From the NCBI GenBank assembly GCA_029449235.1, contig JANATG010000002.1, positions 806,001 to 870,000 on the forward strand: a stretch of DNA of 64,000 nt, written 5' to 3'. The DNA is from Linnemannia schmuckeri. Its lineage: Eukaryota; Mortierellomycota; Mortierellomycetes; Mortierellales; Mortierellaceae. Shown piece by piece: positions 29,479 through 41,500 of the stretch. Position 1 is the stretch's first letter, and each line of letters begins with the position of its first letter. Position numbers and translations under genes: made by a program. The notes under the pieces are model-generated. The model did no database searches and was not told the origin of the DNA. It saw only the letters and a program-made list of their open reading frames with translations.

Positions 29479-31397
29479 TTATTCCTGCTTGAATTTACGG
29501 ATCACCTCTCGTGCTGCCCATCGGTTAGTCGCATCTTCGTTCTCAAGCATCTTGAGCACCACAGGGACCAAACTCTCTCCTCCGAACCTGGACCTGAACA
29601 ACTCGACAACCTCACTCTCGATGGAAGAACTCCTCTCTCGTGAACCGTCCCTCTGGGCGATCTCGTTGAGTGCCATCTGCTTAGCCTCCTCTGCCATATC
29701 TTGTGCATCTTTTTGGATCTCGTCGAGGGAGAACTGGATCTTGTCCCCATCCACGAATGAAGCGATCAAGCGTACATAGCGTCGCTTGACTTGGCTCGCG
29801 TCCGTGTTTGCCACATTTGGATACAATGGTGGTCGCTCCTCCACATACATTGATTCTTCCTCCATTGTGTCCGCCTGTGCCTCTGAAAGAACGCCCGCTT
29901 TGCAAAAGCAATGCCTTACCGTCAAGGCCTTGACATGCGACCACGCGTAAGGTATAAGCGACCATACCTCACCGTTGGTAATCTTCTTCCCGGTGGCATA
30001 CTCCCTTGTGATTGAGTTGTTGCTGAGCATCTCGAGGTAGTGTCGTTTGAATACGCTGATAATTCCTGCGTCCAAAGGTTGAGTGACGGATGCCGAATCG
30101 GGTGGCAGGCGCTCAATCCGAAGATGTTTCCATGTCTCTCCTGCAAGCGGGTCCTTGTCACTAGATTTGCCATGTGCTTCCCATGAGTTGATAAGCAGAA
30201 GACTCTCGTTGGAGAGGCTGTCATCGAGAGAATGAAGCCACCCCTTGAATAGATCCAACGTCATGTGTCCTTTCCCATGTTCCGTTGAGGTAATAGGAAC
30301 CTCAGGGCATGGCTGGATCCCTTGAACAAGGTATGGGCCTAGATTGTCATGCAAAGAGACGGGATAATTAGTTTTTATTTTTTAGATCATCTTCTCTTAG
30401 AACAATGCCATGGCGTGTTTGAGCATTTACCTATAGCCAGCGGCCTTAAAGCCTCTACCGTTGCTGCTCGAGCAAGCGATGATCCAGAGGCGTTGACACA
30501 GAAGAGAACTGATACCCTAGACGTAGCTCCCCGCTCTGGTTTGGCACTGCCCGCAGACTCCTCTGTAGTGTCCGAGTGAGTGGAAAGCTCCCTGAGGTAC
30601 AGACCAGTCTCGTCACAGGTATAAATGTCGTCGAGTTCGAAGCCGGAGCATATTTCGCGGATTTTGCCCATCCTTTCTGCGATGGCGTTCTTGTCGACAG
30701 ACCTCGCTTCTCCTTTGAAACTGCAGTAGACGACGCCGTACTCCTGCGTCATCGTCGAGCGCCACGATGCCGTAAAAGAGATTGTGCGACCAGGAGGGAT
30801 ATCATCGGCATCGCGAATGTCGTCCGTAAGAATGTGGACAACCGAGTCGGCTGCGGCCTGGAGCTGAAGACCATTGATAATGCCGTTGCTCTTCCGAACC
30901 TCCAGTAGCCACTCGTGGACGGTCCTGTCCATTACGTGTCGTATCAGGTCAACTGGACTGCTGGAGAGCGTGCATTTGTTGCCTCGACCATATGCCACAT
31001 CAAACTGGATCCTGTCGAAGTCCTTGTCCCACTGCTTGATTGACTGTCTCTTAATGGGGACGTGCATGAAATCGCCAAAGTTGTTTGCTGTAATCTTCAT
31101 GGTGGGGATACTTCTCAAATAGCGAAAGATCTCAACCAACTCCATCCGATACTTTAGAGTATATCCTCCACCTCTATGACCTTTCGAGCCGGCAGATTGT
31201 TGAGGTTGGTGTTCGACAGCTTCGTCAACGCCAGCACGAGCCTCGGCCAAAAGTGCGTAATAATGTAGCACCTGCGCATTCTCCTCTAGCGTTGAGGCCC
31301 CGCTTTGGAGCCGGTTGGCCATAGACTTGGCGCTAAAGAAAGGGTAGTCTTGCGAACGTGAGAAGATGCTGTAGCGTAATCCTTTGTTTTTTGGCAT
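29479..31397 (-). mobile_element. Tigger/pogo-like (Tc1-mariner superfamily) transposase gene
   Basis: Exon model 31397-30431 and 30338-29479 gives 608 residues in phase. The N-terminal half has a CENP-B/Psq-type helix-turn-helix region (YTLKYRMELVEIFRYL ... KQWDKDFDRI). The DDE part shows the first Asp in CDETGLYLREL, PLAIG, then LLLINSWEAHGK where the second catalytic Asp is normally found (LLxDNxxxH), and QPLDAGIISVFKRHY with the third Asp. The middle Asp is therefore replaced by Asn, so the enzyme is probably inactive. The 92-base intron could be an artefact: reading on past PLAIG gives GKCSNTPWHC, which resembles the usual GKSxNPR continuation, then a stop. In that reading the gene is simply broken. 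Terminal inverted repeats were not found. It is an old copy or a domesticated derivative. Confidence 0.75.
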
Positions 31398-31989
31398 ATG
31401 GGAAAAAGTGCGCGAGTGAAAAGAGTGAGTGAGCAAAACATGTTGCTGATGCAAATATGAGACAAATTCTGCAAGGATATAAGGCGAGGAAAGCAACGGA
31501 CGGGAGAGGAGGGAAGCAGTGGAAACGGAGGAAATTGGTTTTAAAAGACCAGTTTCACGCGAAGCGACGATCTCAAAATGACCTTTTGTGCTCTTCTTGG
31601 GCACGACTAGCTGATTTTTTTCGCATTTCCTTTTTATTATTAGCGTCCTTTCTGAGATAATTGAAGCGTTACCGCGGATCACAATGTAGACCCATATATT
31701 TGTCCCAGGCCGAAAAGAAAACAAACACAAGTTCGCCACTCTTGCTGCGAAAAAACATCTCTCCACTCCCACACTTCGTTCTCGTATCTCTGTTCGCTTA
31801 CCCTCTCTCATATACAAACCAGAACTGTCCTTGTGCCAAGTTATGTATCGCAGCGATGGTGATGTCAACCTTGAAGAATGCCGTTTGTCGTGACCCATGA
31901 ACGACAATTGGCGATGATACTGAAAATGTCGATCCTAACCGCATTCTAATCACAATACTATCTCTCCCACATACACATACCAATAGGAT
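31398..31989. other. Upstream flank of transposase / flank of kinase relic
   Basis: No supported gene. The open frame of the transposase extends further upstream but encodes unlikely sequence. An N-terminal kinase lobe for the relic that follows was looked for and not found. Confidence 0.4.
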
Positions 31990-32661
31990 ATGAACAACCT
32001 CATGAATGCCCGCGAACACCTCACCATTCCAGAGATCAATTTCTTTGGGTCACAGACTGTTGCGGGCGTCCAGCACCTTCACAAGATGGAGCTCATACAC
32101 AGGGAGCTCAAGCTAGCTAAGTTTCTGTTGTCGACAAATCTCAACATCAAGGTCTGTAATCTTGAGTTCGTCTAGGATGTGAAAGAAAAGACTTATTGGT
32201 ATCAATATGAATATAAATTAGAATACAGACTACATGTCCAGACATACAAGGAACCGATATTAACGCGAGAACGCTCTCCATTTATTACGTACGTAGGATG
32301 AAGCTGGGTATAGAGGGCTACATGGCACCAGAAGTCGTGGAGGAGGAAGGATAATACTCCTTTGCATTGGACATCTGGTCGCTGGGCTGTATCCTCTATG
32401 TGATGCGAGAGGGAGAGGTGCCTGGCTTGACTGATTGGGATGAGGCCGACAGAACCAAAGACCCCGTAGAAGATGTGATTCATCTCCCAAGAGCACTGAG
32501 AAAGTTGCTCAGACGCATGCTGCACTTCCTCCTCGGTCAGAGATACTCTGCTAAGGAGGTCAAAGAACACGAGCTCTTTACCACAGGGTACTGCCCTAAC
32601 AAGCTCAGCTGGAGCATCTTTGTGCAGCCGCCTTCGTTCATCGAAGAAGGCAAGCGCAAGT
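31990..32661 (+). pseudogene. Polo-like protein kinase relic
   Basis: Two pieces of a kinase domain survive. The first (31990-32175) reads REHLTIPEINFF ... LHKMELIHRELKLAKFLL ... NIKV, matching helix E and the catalytic loop, with the catalytic Asp of HRD changed to Glu. The DFG triplet is lost (NLEF), followed by a stop. After an intron-like gap, the second (about 32300-32661) reads GYMAPEVVEEEG, an in-frame TAA at 32352-32354, SFALDIWSLGCILYVM ... RMLHFLLGQRYSAKEVKEHELFTTGYCPNKLS and VQPPSF. The HELFTTGYCPNKL block is the polo-kinase (Plk/Cdc5) signature after the kinase domain. ATP-binding lobe and polo boxes are missing. Clearly non-functional as a kinase. Confidence 0.8.
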
Positions 32662-32668
32662 ATGGGGA

Positions 32669-32689
32669 GGGGGGGGGGGGGGGGGGGGG
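32669..32689. repeat. G21 homopolymer
   Basis: Uninterrupted G-run between the kinase relic and the following coiled-coil frame, which are in different reading frames. Length errors here would change the frame relation. Confidence 0.95.
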
Positions 32690-32710
32690 CGGACGAGATT
32701 CAGGACAGCG

Positions 32711-33154
32711 ATGAGTCTGATCGTAAAGGCAAAAAGGCCTATGTCATGGAGATGGCTGCTGAGCAGCAGGGAAGATCGGCCGAGCTGTACGGAGAGATAC
32801 CTAAGGAGGGAGACAGTGGTGACCGAGGCCCAGACCTTGACATCGCAAAAAGAGCTCGCTCAGCTGGGAAAGCTCGCCCAGTACGGGGAAGAGTTAGTCC
32901 AGCAGGAGGAAGTCCTCACTCACGAGACGGCCGATCTACAACGAGACATCGATGAGGTCCGGGCTTACTTGGACAAGATGCAGGCTGCTCTGGCACGCTG
33001 GACGCGCGAGAAAAACCTGCTCAAGGAGGTGGGCAAAAAGATTACTGCCAAGAGTAGTCATCGCCTTTGGAGAATCTTGGTTCGACTGCAGCAGGCTGTT
33101 ATCTTTCAACAAAGACCACCCTTCCACAATAATGGAAGCCCCAGAAAGGAATAA
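32711..33154 (+). other. Coiled-coil open frame downstream of kinase relic
   Basis: Residues from about 38 on are Glu/Gln/Leu-rich with heptad spacing (KELAQLGKLAQYGEELVQQ ... DIDEVRAYLDKMQAALARW), so a coiled coil is likely. No start context or domain is convincing. It lies in another frame from the kinase relic, across the G21 run, and may be the decayed continuation of the same ancestral gene or a separate captured fragment. Confidence 0.3.
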
Positions 33155-36100
33155 AAAATGATCGCACCACCGGCTGGTGGCGCCAATCAATAAAAAAAAG
33201 TACAACTGTAAGAATAGGGTTGTTTTGTTGTGAGCGAGTCAAACGTGAAGAAGCAGTATTTTATGTGAGGTGGTGGCTGCTGGTAACAAAGAAAAAAGGC
33301 ATGGAGGACGACAAAAAGGCAATGAGGGCTGAGAGTGATTGGTGTCGGAAATTCTCAGCGAAAATTTCGTTGTCGAGGAAAAAAATGCCACCAAAATTGA
33401 ATCCCAAGGAAGCCTTTCCTTTCTTTCACCACGAATAATCGACTCTGACATGAAATACGGACACCAGAGCGTCGACCCTTTCCTCTAACTAAAGGAAATC
33501 TCGGTGACAATAAAGCCCCCTCAATCCGTCAGGATAAACCCCACTCTCTGTCACTCCTCTCCTACGTGTCGCGCCCTAATGAGGTCCCTCCCTAACCACC
33601 TATTATTACGAACAGCAATGCGTCTGCAAAAGATAAGTCGAAAAGGAAAAACTATATGCAGGTCATAATCAAACCGCTTTTTCAGGCAGACAAGCACCAC
33701 TTGCGAACGAACCCAACTTTCCCTCGCTTAGTCAAGCATTGCTCACTTGCTTCGTTGAACAGAAAACATACACCAAGAAATGAAAATTAAAAGCAGGACA
33801 ATAACTTCGAAACAACAACCCCAATTCTACGGATAAACCCTCATTGAAATGCACATGGCTCTCTGCTCTCCTTCCTCTCTTTCTTCTCCTTGTTAATGAA
33901 AAGCCTCTCTACGCGCCTAGTGTATGCGAAGAAAGTAGAGAAAAGGACAGGCAAATGGTTGTCTCTCATCCACATCCCTTTAATTTCGTATTACTGTCTT
34001 TAGAATTCTGGTACACACACATATATATATATATATATCAAACGCCACTTTTTACCCCATTCACCTCCGCTAGGACTTTTCCTCTTTCTCATATGTGTGG
34101 TGTGGGATGCAACCTGGAAGTAAAAAAAAGAGAGTCGTGGCGCGTTCATTTTCGTTCATTTACTCGGGTCAGGCTTTCATTTCACAATCTCATTTGCCGA
34201 GAAAAAAACGACGTGCTTTTTGCATCTATGTATGTGTATGTCTATGTGTATGTGTAGTGTATGGTGCGTATATGTTCGGCTAGATGCCTGACCAAGCAAA
34301 TGAACAGATCGATCCAACGTGCTCACATTATCCTTCGGCACTCGCACCTCCTTCCAGTTCTTCCTATCCTTCTTCCCCGAGCGAGTCCCCACTTTATTTT
34401 TGTTAGTTTATTTTCCTGGCTTCATTCAGTGCCTGAAAGATACTGTGCTACCGAAATCTATGTTTAAAAATAAGCAAGGGCTGCGGTCCTCGAGGAACCA
34501 GGACGGAGGAGAAGAAAACGTTTCGATTCTCTTGCTTTCTTTTTTGTTCTTCTACCCTTGGTTGTTGCCTGTCTCCTCATAAAAGGAATCAGTGACGGGG
34601 TAGCGTAAACAAAGAGTCAGAAAGGAACAACCAAGAGAAAGAAAAAGGAAACGTGTCTCAACACGACCTCCTCTTTTTTTCGTTCAGGAAAACACATATC
34701 GTTTTCAAATACAAATAAGCCTAAAATACAGTACGCAAACAAAGATGTTGGTATCCTTACTGGGTTCCCTGCTTTGGCTGTTGTGGTTCATGGTGGTTCT
34801 CAGGCGAGATACCAGCTAGTCCTAACTGTAAGTGTCAATTAGCTATTGGACAAATGAGTGGGTGATTCACTCATGATATTGTGAAGGGAGATATCAAGGA
34901 GACAGGAGGAGGTCTAGTGTAAGCAGGTGTGAGACAGATACGAGTATTGAACAACAGGTGTGTGAATATGAGTAAGGGTTAGCTAGTGTATCGTGCTCCT
35001 TCTCCTTCTACTCTCTCCTTCGTGTTTCTGTTCAGTCCCCCTCTCGTTAGCTCCCTCCCTCTCCTCTACCTCAGACCCCCCTTGCCCTGGCGGTCGCAAC
35101 TTCTTCAAGGCAGTTCTAGTGAGGAGAAAATAAAGCATAAACACAAGAAATAAAGGGACAAACTGCGAGATGAAAAGTGAGGGGTATCTTCAGGTGCAAT
35201 GAAAATTTTAACTGAATTCTGTTCATCCATTCCATTCCAGCATGCACTGCTAAGGAAGAAACGAAAAACGTTTTTGCGTCGTTGGACTGGGAGACGGCAA
35301 TCAATTGGTACCAGCCCCTTTAACAATGACAAGAAAAGCAAAAGCGCCTCTTGTGCGGTTCGCGATACTGATGCGTGTTCAGCAGCGCGAAAAGTAATTT
35401 CTTTTTCTGTCATCCCTGTGTATGTCGGTGACCTGAATGCGATGCGGTTTTTGTATTCATCTATTGAGCAAAATGGGAGAGGGAAATCACCACCAGTCCA
35501 ATGGTTTAAACGCATGCAGCGAACAAACGAGAAGCGCCACGATCGAGAAACAGCGTGAGCCTTTCGTGTAAGAGTCTTTACTCCTTTTGATGTCATGGAC
35601 ACGCAGAATGCTAAATGTGCGTTTTTTACCTATTCGTCCTTTCCTTTCTTTTTGCCCTTGCGTCCTTGCGTGCATGCGACCACAGGTCTCCAAAGCAGTG
35701 TGGATTAACGGGCAGTAAGGACGTAAAAAAAGAAAAAAAAATTGTCCACGCATCGAAGACAAGAGCGATAAACCAGAAAGCGATTTCGACAAAGAGGGAG
35801 ACAACGTGCCCTTGCGCGATAGCTCTTTAACTTTCTTTCGTTTCTCCCTTTCTCTATCCTTCTCGTTATCCCTCTCTTGCGTGTTTCTAGCATCGCGATT
35901 TCATCTACCTCTCCTTTCCATCCTTTTTCATCGCCGCTCTTTACCTCATATCACAGGTTCATTGGTTTACCCTTCTCCATCAACATTTTATGTTGCTAAA
36001 CCTACGGTAAAATGAAAAACACAAGGGAAATCCTTGCTGACCACATCATGAAACTCGCGCACGCACCCGATCACGTAAAAATAAATATGGACTGCAGAAG

Positions 36101-37381
36101 ACAAGGGTGTGCTCTCTCACTCTTACTTATCCTTAACATCCTGGGTCGATGGGTAGTGTCCAAAAAGAAGGACAGGCGGGATCGTGTTAGGAGTGCCAGC
36201 GAGGTATGGGTTTGAGCCCGATTTGTGTATTCGCTTGTTGTTGCTTCCATTGTTTTCGATGTTTTCGTTGTAGCTGCTTGTGTGCCCATGGAGTGGGTCG
36301 TTTCTATTTCTTCGAGTGAAAAGATAAAGGAGAGAAGGCGAAAAGTGAAGGGGAGAGAAGGAAGGAGAGAAAGAGGGAAGGGTACAACCATCGCCATCAC
36401 TAATTGGTTCATTTTCGCCTAACAAGAACATGAAAAATAAAGGGAGCAGGAGAAGGACGTTCCCTTTGAGGTCGTTACTATGTCAGCACCATGTCAGCAC
36501 CATATCCATATCAGTGGATTACCGTATCGCACCGCATTCAGCAACAAAGTCGCTAATAAATTTCTTCATCGCTCCTTTTTTCTTTTGTTTTCGTCGTTCA
36601 TTCTCCTCAGCGTCTCTCCCCTTGCACTTCCACTTCCTCTTGTTTTCACCACCATCTTTTCTCTCTTCCCTCGCGAGCCCCGTGTTCCTTTACCTAGGAA
36701 GGGAACCGCCTTTTTTGTATTCGGTACTTCCGCCATATTGCTAACACTCTTACTCCAAGCTGAACTTAATTTTAGGCACTTGTTCCCTGTGTCCGCTTTG
36801 CGATCGCCCTCACTCCTCTCCCTCCTCTCTCTCGCATCGTCCTCTCCGTATCCGTCGCCCAACCTTGCCCCATCTTCCCTTTTTTTCCTTTCCCTTTTCT
36901 CTGTCTCCTTTTCTCTTTCATTCACTACTATTCAATTGTCAGTATCTACCATCGCAATCCTTACGCTACTGTTCCCTTGGTCTTATGGAGAGTCAAGGGC
37001 GATGTTTGTCGCGACATGGTCAGCTATTGGAGTACCATTCTATGGACTGGACTAGACCAGGCTCCCTTCCCTTTCTCTCCCTCTCTCCTCCTTTTGCTTC
37101 TTCCTCCTCTATTCGTTGGGGGCACCGTCCTCCCTCTCTCCTCACTTTGATCGTTACATGGGGCCCGTAAACTAGCTACCTATCTGTCTGCTGGATCTCT
37201 ACCTCCTAACATCTCTCGACATCATTTACTCTTTTCTTTATTTAAATATCCACACCAACCTCACATTTTTTTTTGTTTTCTTCATACAAGCGTCTCGCTT
37301 TCCCTTACCCATTCTCTGTAATAACATCCCTCCCACATTCTCCAAAAAGTATACCATTCTCTACAACACCGCACAAAAACA
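33155..37381. other. 4.2 kb gene-poor tract
   Basis: No gene supported on either strand. It holds a short (AT)n run at 34021-34038, pyrimidine-rich tracts near 36.6-37.3 kb (leader and promoter side of the second chitin deacetylase) and several biased open frames such as 36480-37055, rich in Leu/Ser/Phe. No tRNA or rRNA was seen. Confidence 0.4.
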
Positions 37382-38326
37382 ATGCATTCTAATCACCTCG
37401 CAGCACTCGCGCTGGTCGCCCTCTCTGCATTTACATCCTTAACCTACTCCCTGCCCCTCCAAAAACGTAACATAACAGGAACTCCAGCTCCCATAATTAC
37501 AACTTGTACAGTCCCCAATTCTTTCGCAATCACATTTGACGACGGCCCCTCGATCTGGACCCACGAACTCCTCGACTACCTGGCCATCAAGAACGTCAAA
37601 GTTACCTTCTTTGTCAATGGACTCAACTATAACCTGATCACTGAACCCGAGATCGCGGCAGTGGTGAAGAGGGCTTATTTGGAGGGCCACCAGATCGGGT
37701 CGCATACTTGGGCACATGCTGATATTTCTGCCCCGGGAGTTGATGTTCCTAGTCAAATGAAGATGCGTAAGTGTCTTTTTTACTCTTTTTTTTTTTCGCG
37801 TTTTCGCTGTGTCGGTATTTTTCTTTTTATCTAGTCGCATGCATTTGCATGCTTCTCTTCGAAAATATGTATGAGCGAGAAAAAAAAAAATCACAACACC
37901 TCATCCTAACCCTACTCCTCCTTTCCTTCATCTTCAATGACTTAACATCGCTACATTCTAGTCGACGACGCGCTGCTCAAAATAATCGGCGTCCGGCCCA
38001 TATACATGCGCCCGCCCTACGGCAACACATCCCCCGAATCCCTAACCTACCTGAACAACGAAGGCTACAAAGTCATCAACTGGGTCATCGACTCCAACGA
38101 CTGGCGTCACCCGGAGAATTTCAAACAGAATTTCGAAGCTTACCGTGTAGCTCTTCAAGACCCTGCCGCTGTGGGCAAAGGGTTCATTTCATTGCAACAT
38201 GATGCTCAACAGCAAACGGCACAGGTGTTTGGCAAATTGGCGATCGAGTATGTGTTGAGTAAAGGGTTTAATGTTATGCCTGTCGGGTCTTGTCTCGGCG
38301 ATACTACCGGCTGGTACAGGTTGTAA
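37382..38326 (+). CDS. Secreted chitin/polysaccharide deacetylase (CE4), copy 2
   Basis: Exons are 37382-37766 and 37962-38326; 249 residues. Signal peptide of about 23 residues, then LQKR (Kex2-like) before the catalytic domain. CE4 motifs: TFDDGP, SHTWAH, RPPYGN, DSNDW and LQHD, all with metal-binding and catalytic residues intact. The intron splits a Leu codon in the same place as in copy 1 (QMKM|LDDALL against QMTR|LDNALK), showing common descent, but surface regions differ strongly, including the loop after the DSNDW motif. It probably acts on wall chitin, perhaps under other conditions or on shorter oligomers; not shown by sequence. Confidence 0.92.
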
Positions 38327-38560
38327 TTGGAAGGAGCATGATTGATACTTTATTCCTTCTACCTCTTTTACCTTCTTGATATCCCCTTCGCCCAAAAACA
38401 ACCTCTTGCCATATTAGCCATCATCTATCATCTCCCTTGTCCCTTCATAATAAAATCAAACATTCAATAGTGAAAAAGAATATCGTAAAAGTTTTTAATG
38501 AGGAGAAGGGGCTGATAACAAAAAATGCAAAAAGAAGGATAAAAACGAGAACTAGGAAAG

Positions 38561-41500
38561 TCAAGCAGAAGGACCAGTAGATCCAGTACCAGAAGCATTA
38601 GCTTGCTGCTGCTGAAGAAGATCAGTGCGAGAGCCTTGACCTTGCACAGTACGAACACGCGGTGCTGTCGTCGTCGACGATTCTGTCGGTGGTGTCGCGT
38701 CAACAGTGGTCGCATCCGAAGGTGCTCGTTCCGGATGGTGGTAGTAGACCTCATTTAATCCGTCAATCGCTGGGTTGGGCTTTGCAGGAGCAGGAGTAGC
38801 ACTCGAATCCTCGGTACCAGCAGCAGCAGTAGTATCAGGAATAACACTGTTAGATGCAGCGGCGGTTCCTGCTCTTACAGCAGCGACAGTTGGCGCTGGC
38901 TCTGAGACGGCCTTGGACACTGTCTGAGGTCCACAACTTGGTGTAGGTGCAGGCGTAGTTGCAGATTTGGTGGCAGCAGCAGTGGAAGAAGAGCCGTTCT
39001 GGGCAGAAATAGGCTCGTCCTGCCCTCCTCCAACAAGGTTATCGCCTTCCTCATAGCTCTGGGGTTCATCCGACGCCTTTGTAGGGAGCTTGAATGGCGG
39101 CCGCTGCAGCGCAGACTCGACATGGTCGTGAATGTGATGCTCGTCGTCAGAGTCCGAGTCATGTCCGTCTCCAATCTGTGATTCCTCATCGCGGTTAGGT
39201 TTCTTGCCGTCTCCCGTACTACTCTTCTTCAGAGGCAACCACAATGTTGGCAAAGGTCCCGAAATTGCTGGGTTGATGTACTGTCGCATGCCAGAGTTCA
39301 GCACACCGGGGTATAAGGTCATGGGTGGTTGCCTGTAGTCGGTGTATCGGTCGGGGATCGCCTGGTAATCGTCATCTTCCACTGCGCTCCTGGGGATTAA
39401 TCGTTGACTACCGCCTGGTGTAATAACCGCTGTAGCTGTTGCAACCGCAATGCCATTGGTTTGACCATTGGTGGCAGCGACGCCATTGGTTGTTGCTGAC
39501 GACGTGTCGGTGGGCTGTCCAACGTCGATCAAAACATGTCCTGGAACTTGATCTGCGGCTCCAATAGCAGAGGGAAGCACCGCTGGCACAGGAGAGGTCG
39601 AAACCAGATGAGTATCGGGACCATCGGGGCGAAGCAGCTCCAAGGGAACATACTCGGCCGTCAACTTGTACGCCTTTGTGGTCCAGACCCAAAACCAGAC
39701 CGTGCCAATGGGGAGAGGAACCAGCAAGGCGCCAAAAAGGTATGACTTCTTCAACAGAAGGACACCCAGCATGGTCGACTGGAAAATGAGAAGGCCGACC
39801 ATGATACGGTTGTAGACCATGGGCCAGATCTTTCCGTTCGACTCGTTAGGGCGGAAAAAGACGTAAAGGACCTGGTACTTGTAGACGACATATCCGAGAG
39901 TAAAGTACAGCAGACCAAACGGCAGAATGATTGGCTTAATGCAAGAGTAAATAAGCACGATCACAAACGCCAGGGTGGCATTGGAATATACAACTCCAAT
40001 GTTCTGCTCTGGAGGGGCACGCGTCTCAGCATAGTCGCGAGGTGTCTTAGACAAGAATCCGTGGAAGCTCTGCTTGAAGACATCACCAATGAGCAAAAGC
40101 TGGACGGGGTACATACCGATACCCTTCAGAATCAAAAAATTGACAAAGAAGGGTGCAACGCGCGAAAGCGAGGTAGCCAATAGCAGAGTCAACTCGCCAA
40201 GGTTGTGATAAACCTTGTTGAATGTCTGGGCCCAGGTACCAGCCACTGTGAAGACCAGAACAACGTTGAACAGGATGAAGGTGAAATACTTGTTGTAGAG
40301 TGATCGCCCGATGCCCGAGTGAGACTGGATACCTTGGCTCTTGCACAGAGCCTCGAGAATGTTGGGGACGACAGCAAGGAAGATCGAGACACCAGCTGTG
40401 GGGAGAAAACCTTGAAGCACCGACTTGATTGCAGGACTGGTCTCGGCAATAATTGTGATACCAGGGATGAGCTTTTCGAGGGTCTCGAGATTCAGGAATG
40501 ACGAAAAGACGGCAATAGGACCAGCCCAGAAGAAGATGAGGAAGAACACCGTAGTATTGACGACAACTGAGCGGATGGTGAGCTCAGATGGTGGCAAGAT
40601 AAGGTTGTCCCAGTAAACGTCGCGAGGTTCCGGTGCCGTTGATGTCTCGCAGGTGAGTGTTTCCTGTGTATTCACTGTTTGTGCCAAAATTTGCTACTCA
40701 ATCAATGCAATAGAAATAAATTAGATGGTGAACAAGTTGCCACCAAACATTAACGGACCTCGCAAAAGATACAGAAAACAAGAGACTGTAAAGAGATGAT
40801 GCAACTTACGGCAGAGTGCATCTCCTCAAAGGTAACAAAACCGACAGCAGTGGTCGCAAAGATGCGAGACATGCGCATCTTCTGAACAGCCTTGTCAAGG
40901 GTAGCAAACACTTCCCGGCAGTGATCAATCTTGTCGACCTTCTTGCCAAAGAGTCCCCACAATCCAAGTCGCGTAGTAGGTCTCTTCTTTCCTGAGGGCG
41001 CAGGTCGGAGCAACGAAGAACTCTCAGTCGTCTCCGCTCCGTCACCCTCAACAGTTTCTGTCAATGCACGCTCATTGTCAGCCAGAATCTTGTCAGGATC
41101 GTATCCACGAAACTTTGAGGGGTTACCATAGTAGCGTGTGTATGCTCGCTCGAGCTGCTTCAAGGCATGCTCACGTTGTTCGATTAAGCGCTTCAGTGTC
41201 CTGACATGACGAACAACATGAGCGCTCTCCACATTTCCTGCTCCGAGCGACTCGTAAAAGGTGGCCAAAGCACGGTCGTTCTGCAAATGGTTGGGCAGAC
41301 CCACTACCATCACGGTGCGGTTGGTGATGGTCTTGGCGCGCTGCAAAATGAACTTGCGACGGATAGAGACGTATCCCTCGTAGGACTTCCAGATAGTGAA
41401 TAGGGTAAGAAGCGAGAACACCCAGGTGAAGGTGAATTGAGTAAACAGGTAGAGCATCGATGTTCCCTGTACTCCTTCTGTTGGTGTGACTCGGCTGAAA

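Noticed and set aside
30339..30430. Transposase intron taken as certain
   Set aside because: The unspliced sequence resembles the expected family continuation before a stop, so the intron is kept only as one possibility.
29440..31720. Candidate terminal inverted repeats around the Tigger-like gene
   Set aside because: Short AT-rich similarities at the two flanks do not align as inverted repeats with TA duplications.
34745..34820. Very short hydrophobic micro-ORF in the gene-poor tract
   Set aside because: About 25 codons with no cysteine pattern, processing site or promoter signal.
36480..37055. 191-codon plus-strand frame with many hydrophobic residues
   Set aside because: Pyrimidine-rich leader sequence of the second chitin deacetylase; looks membrane-like only because of C/T bias.
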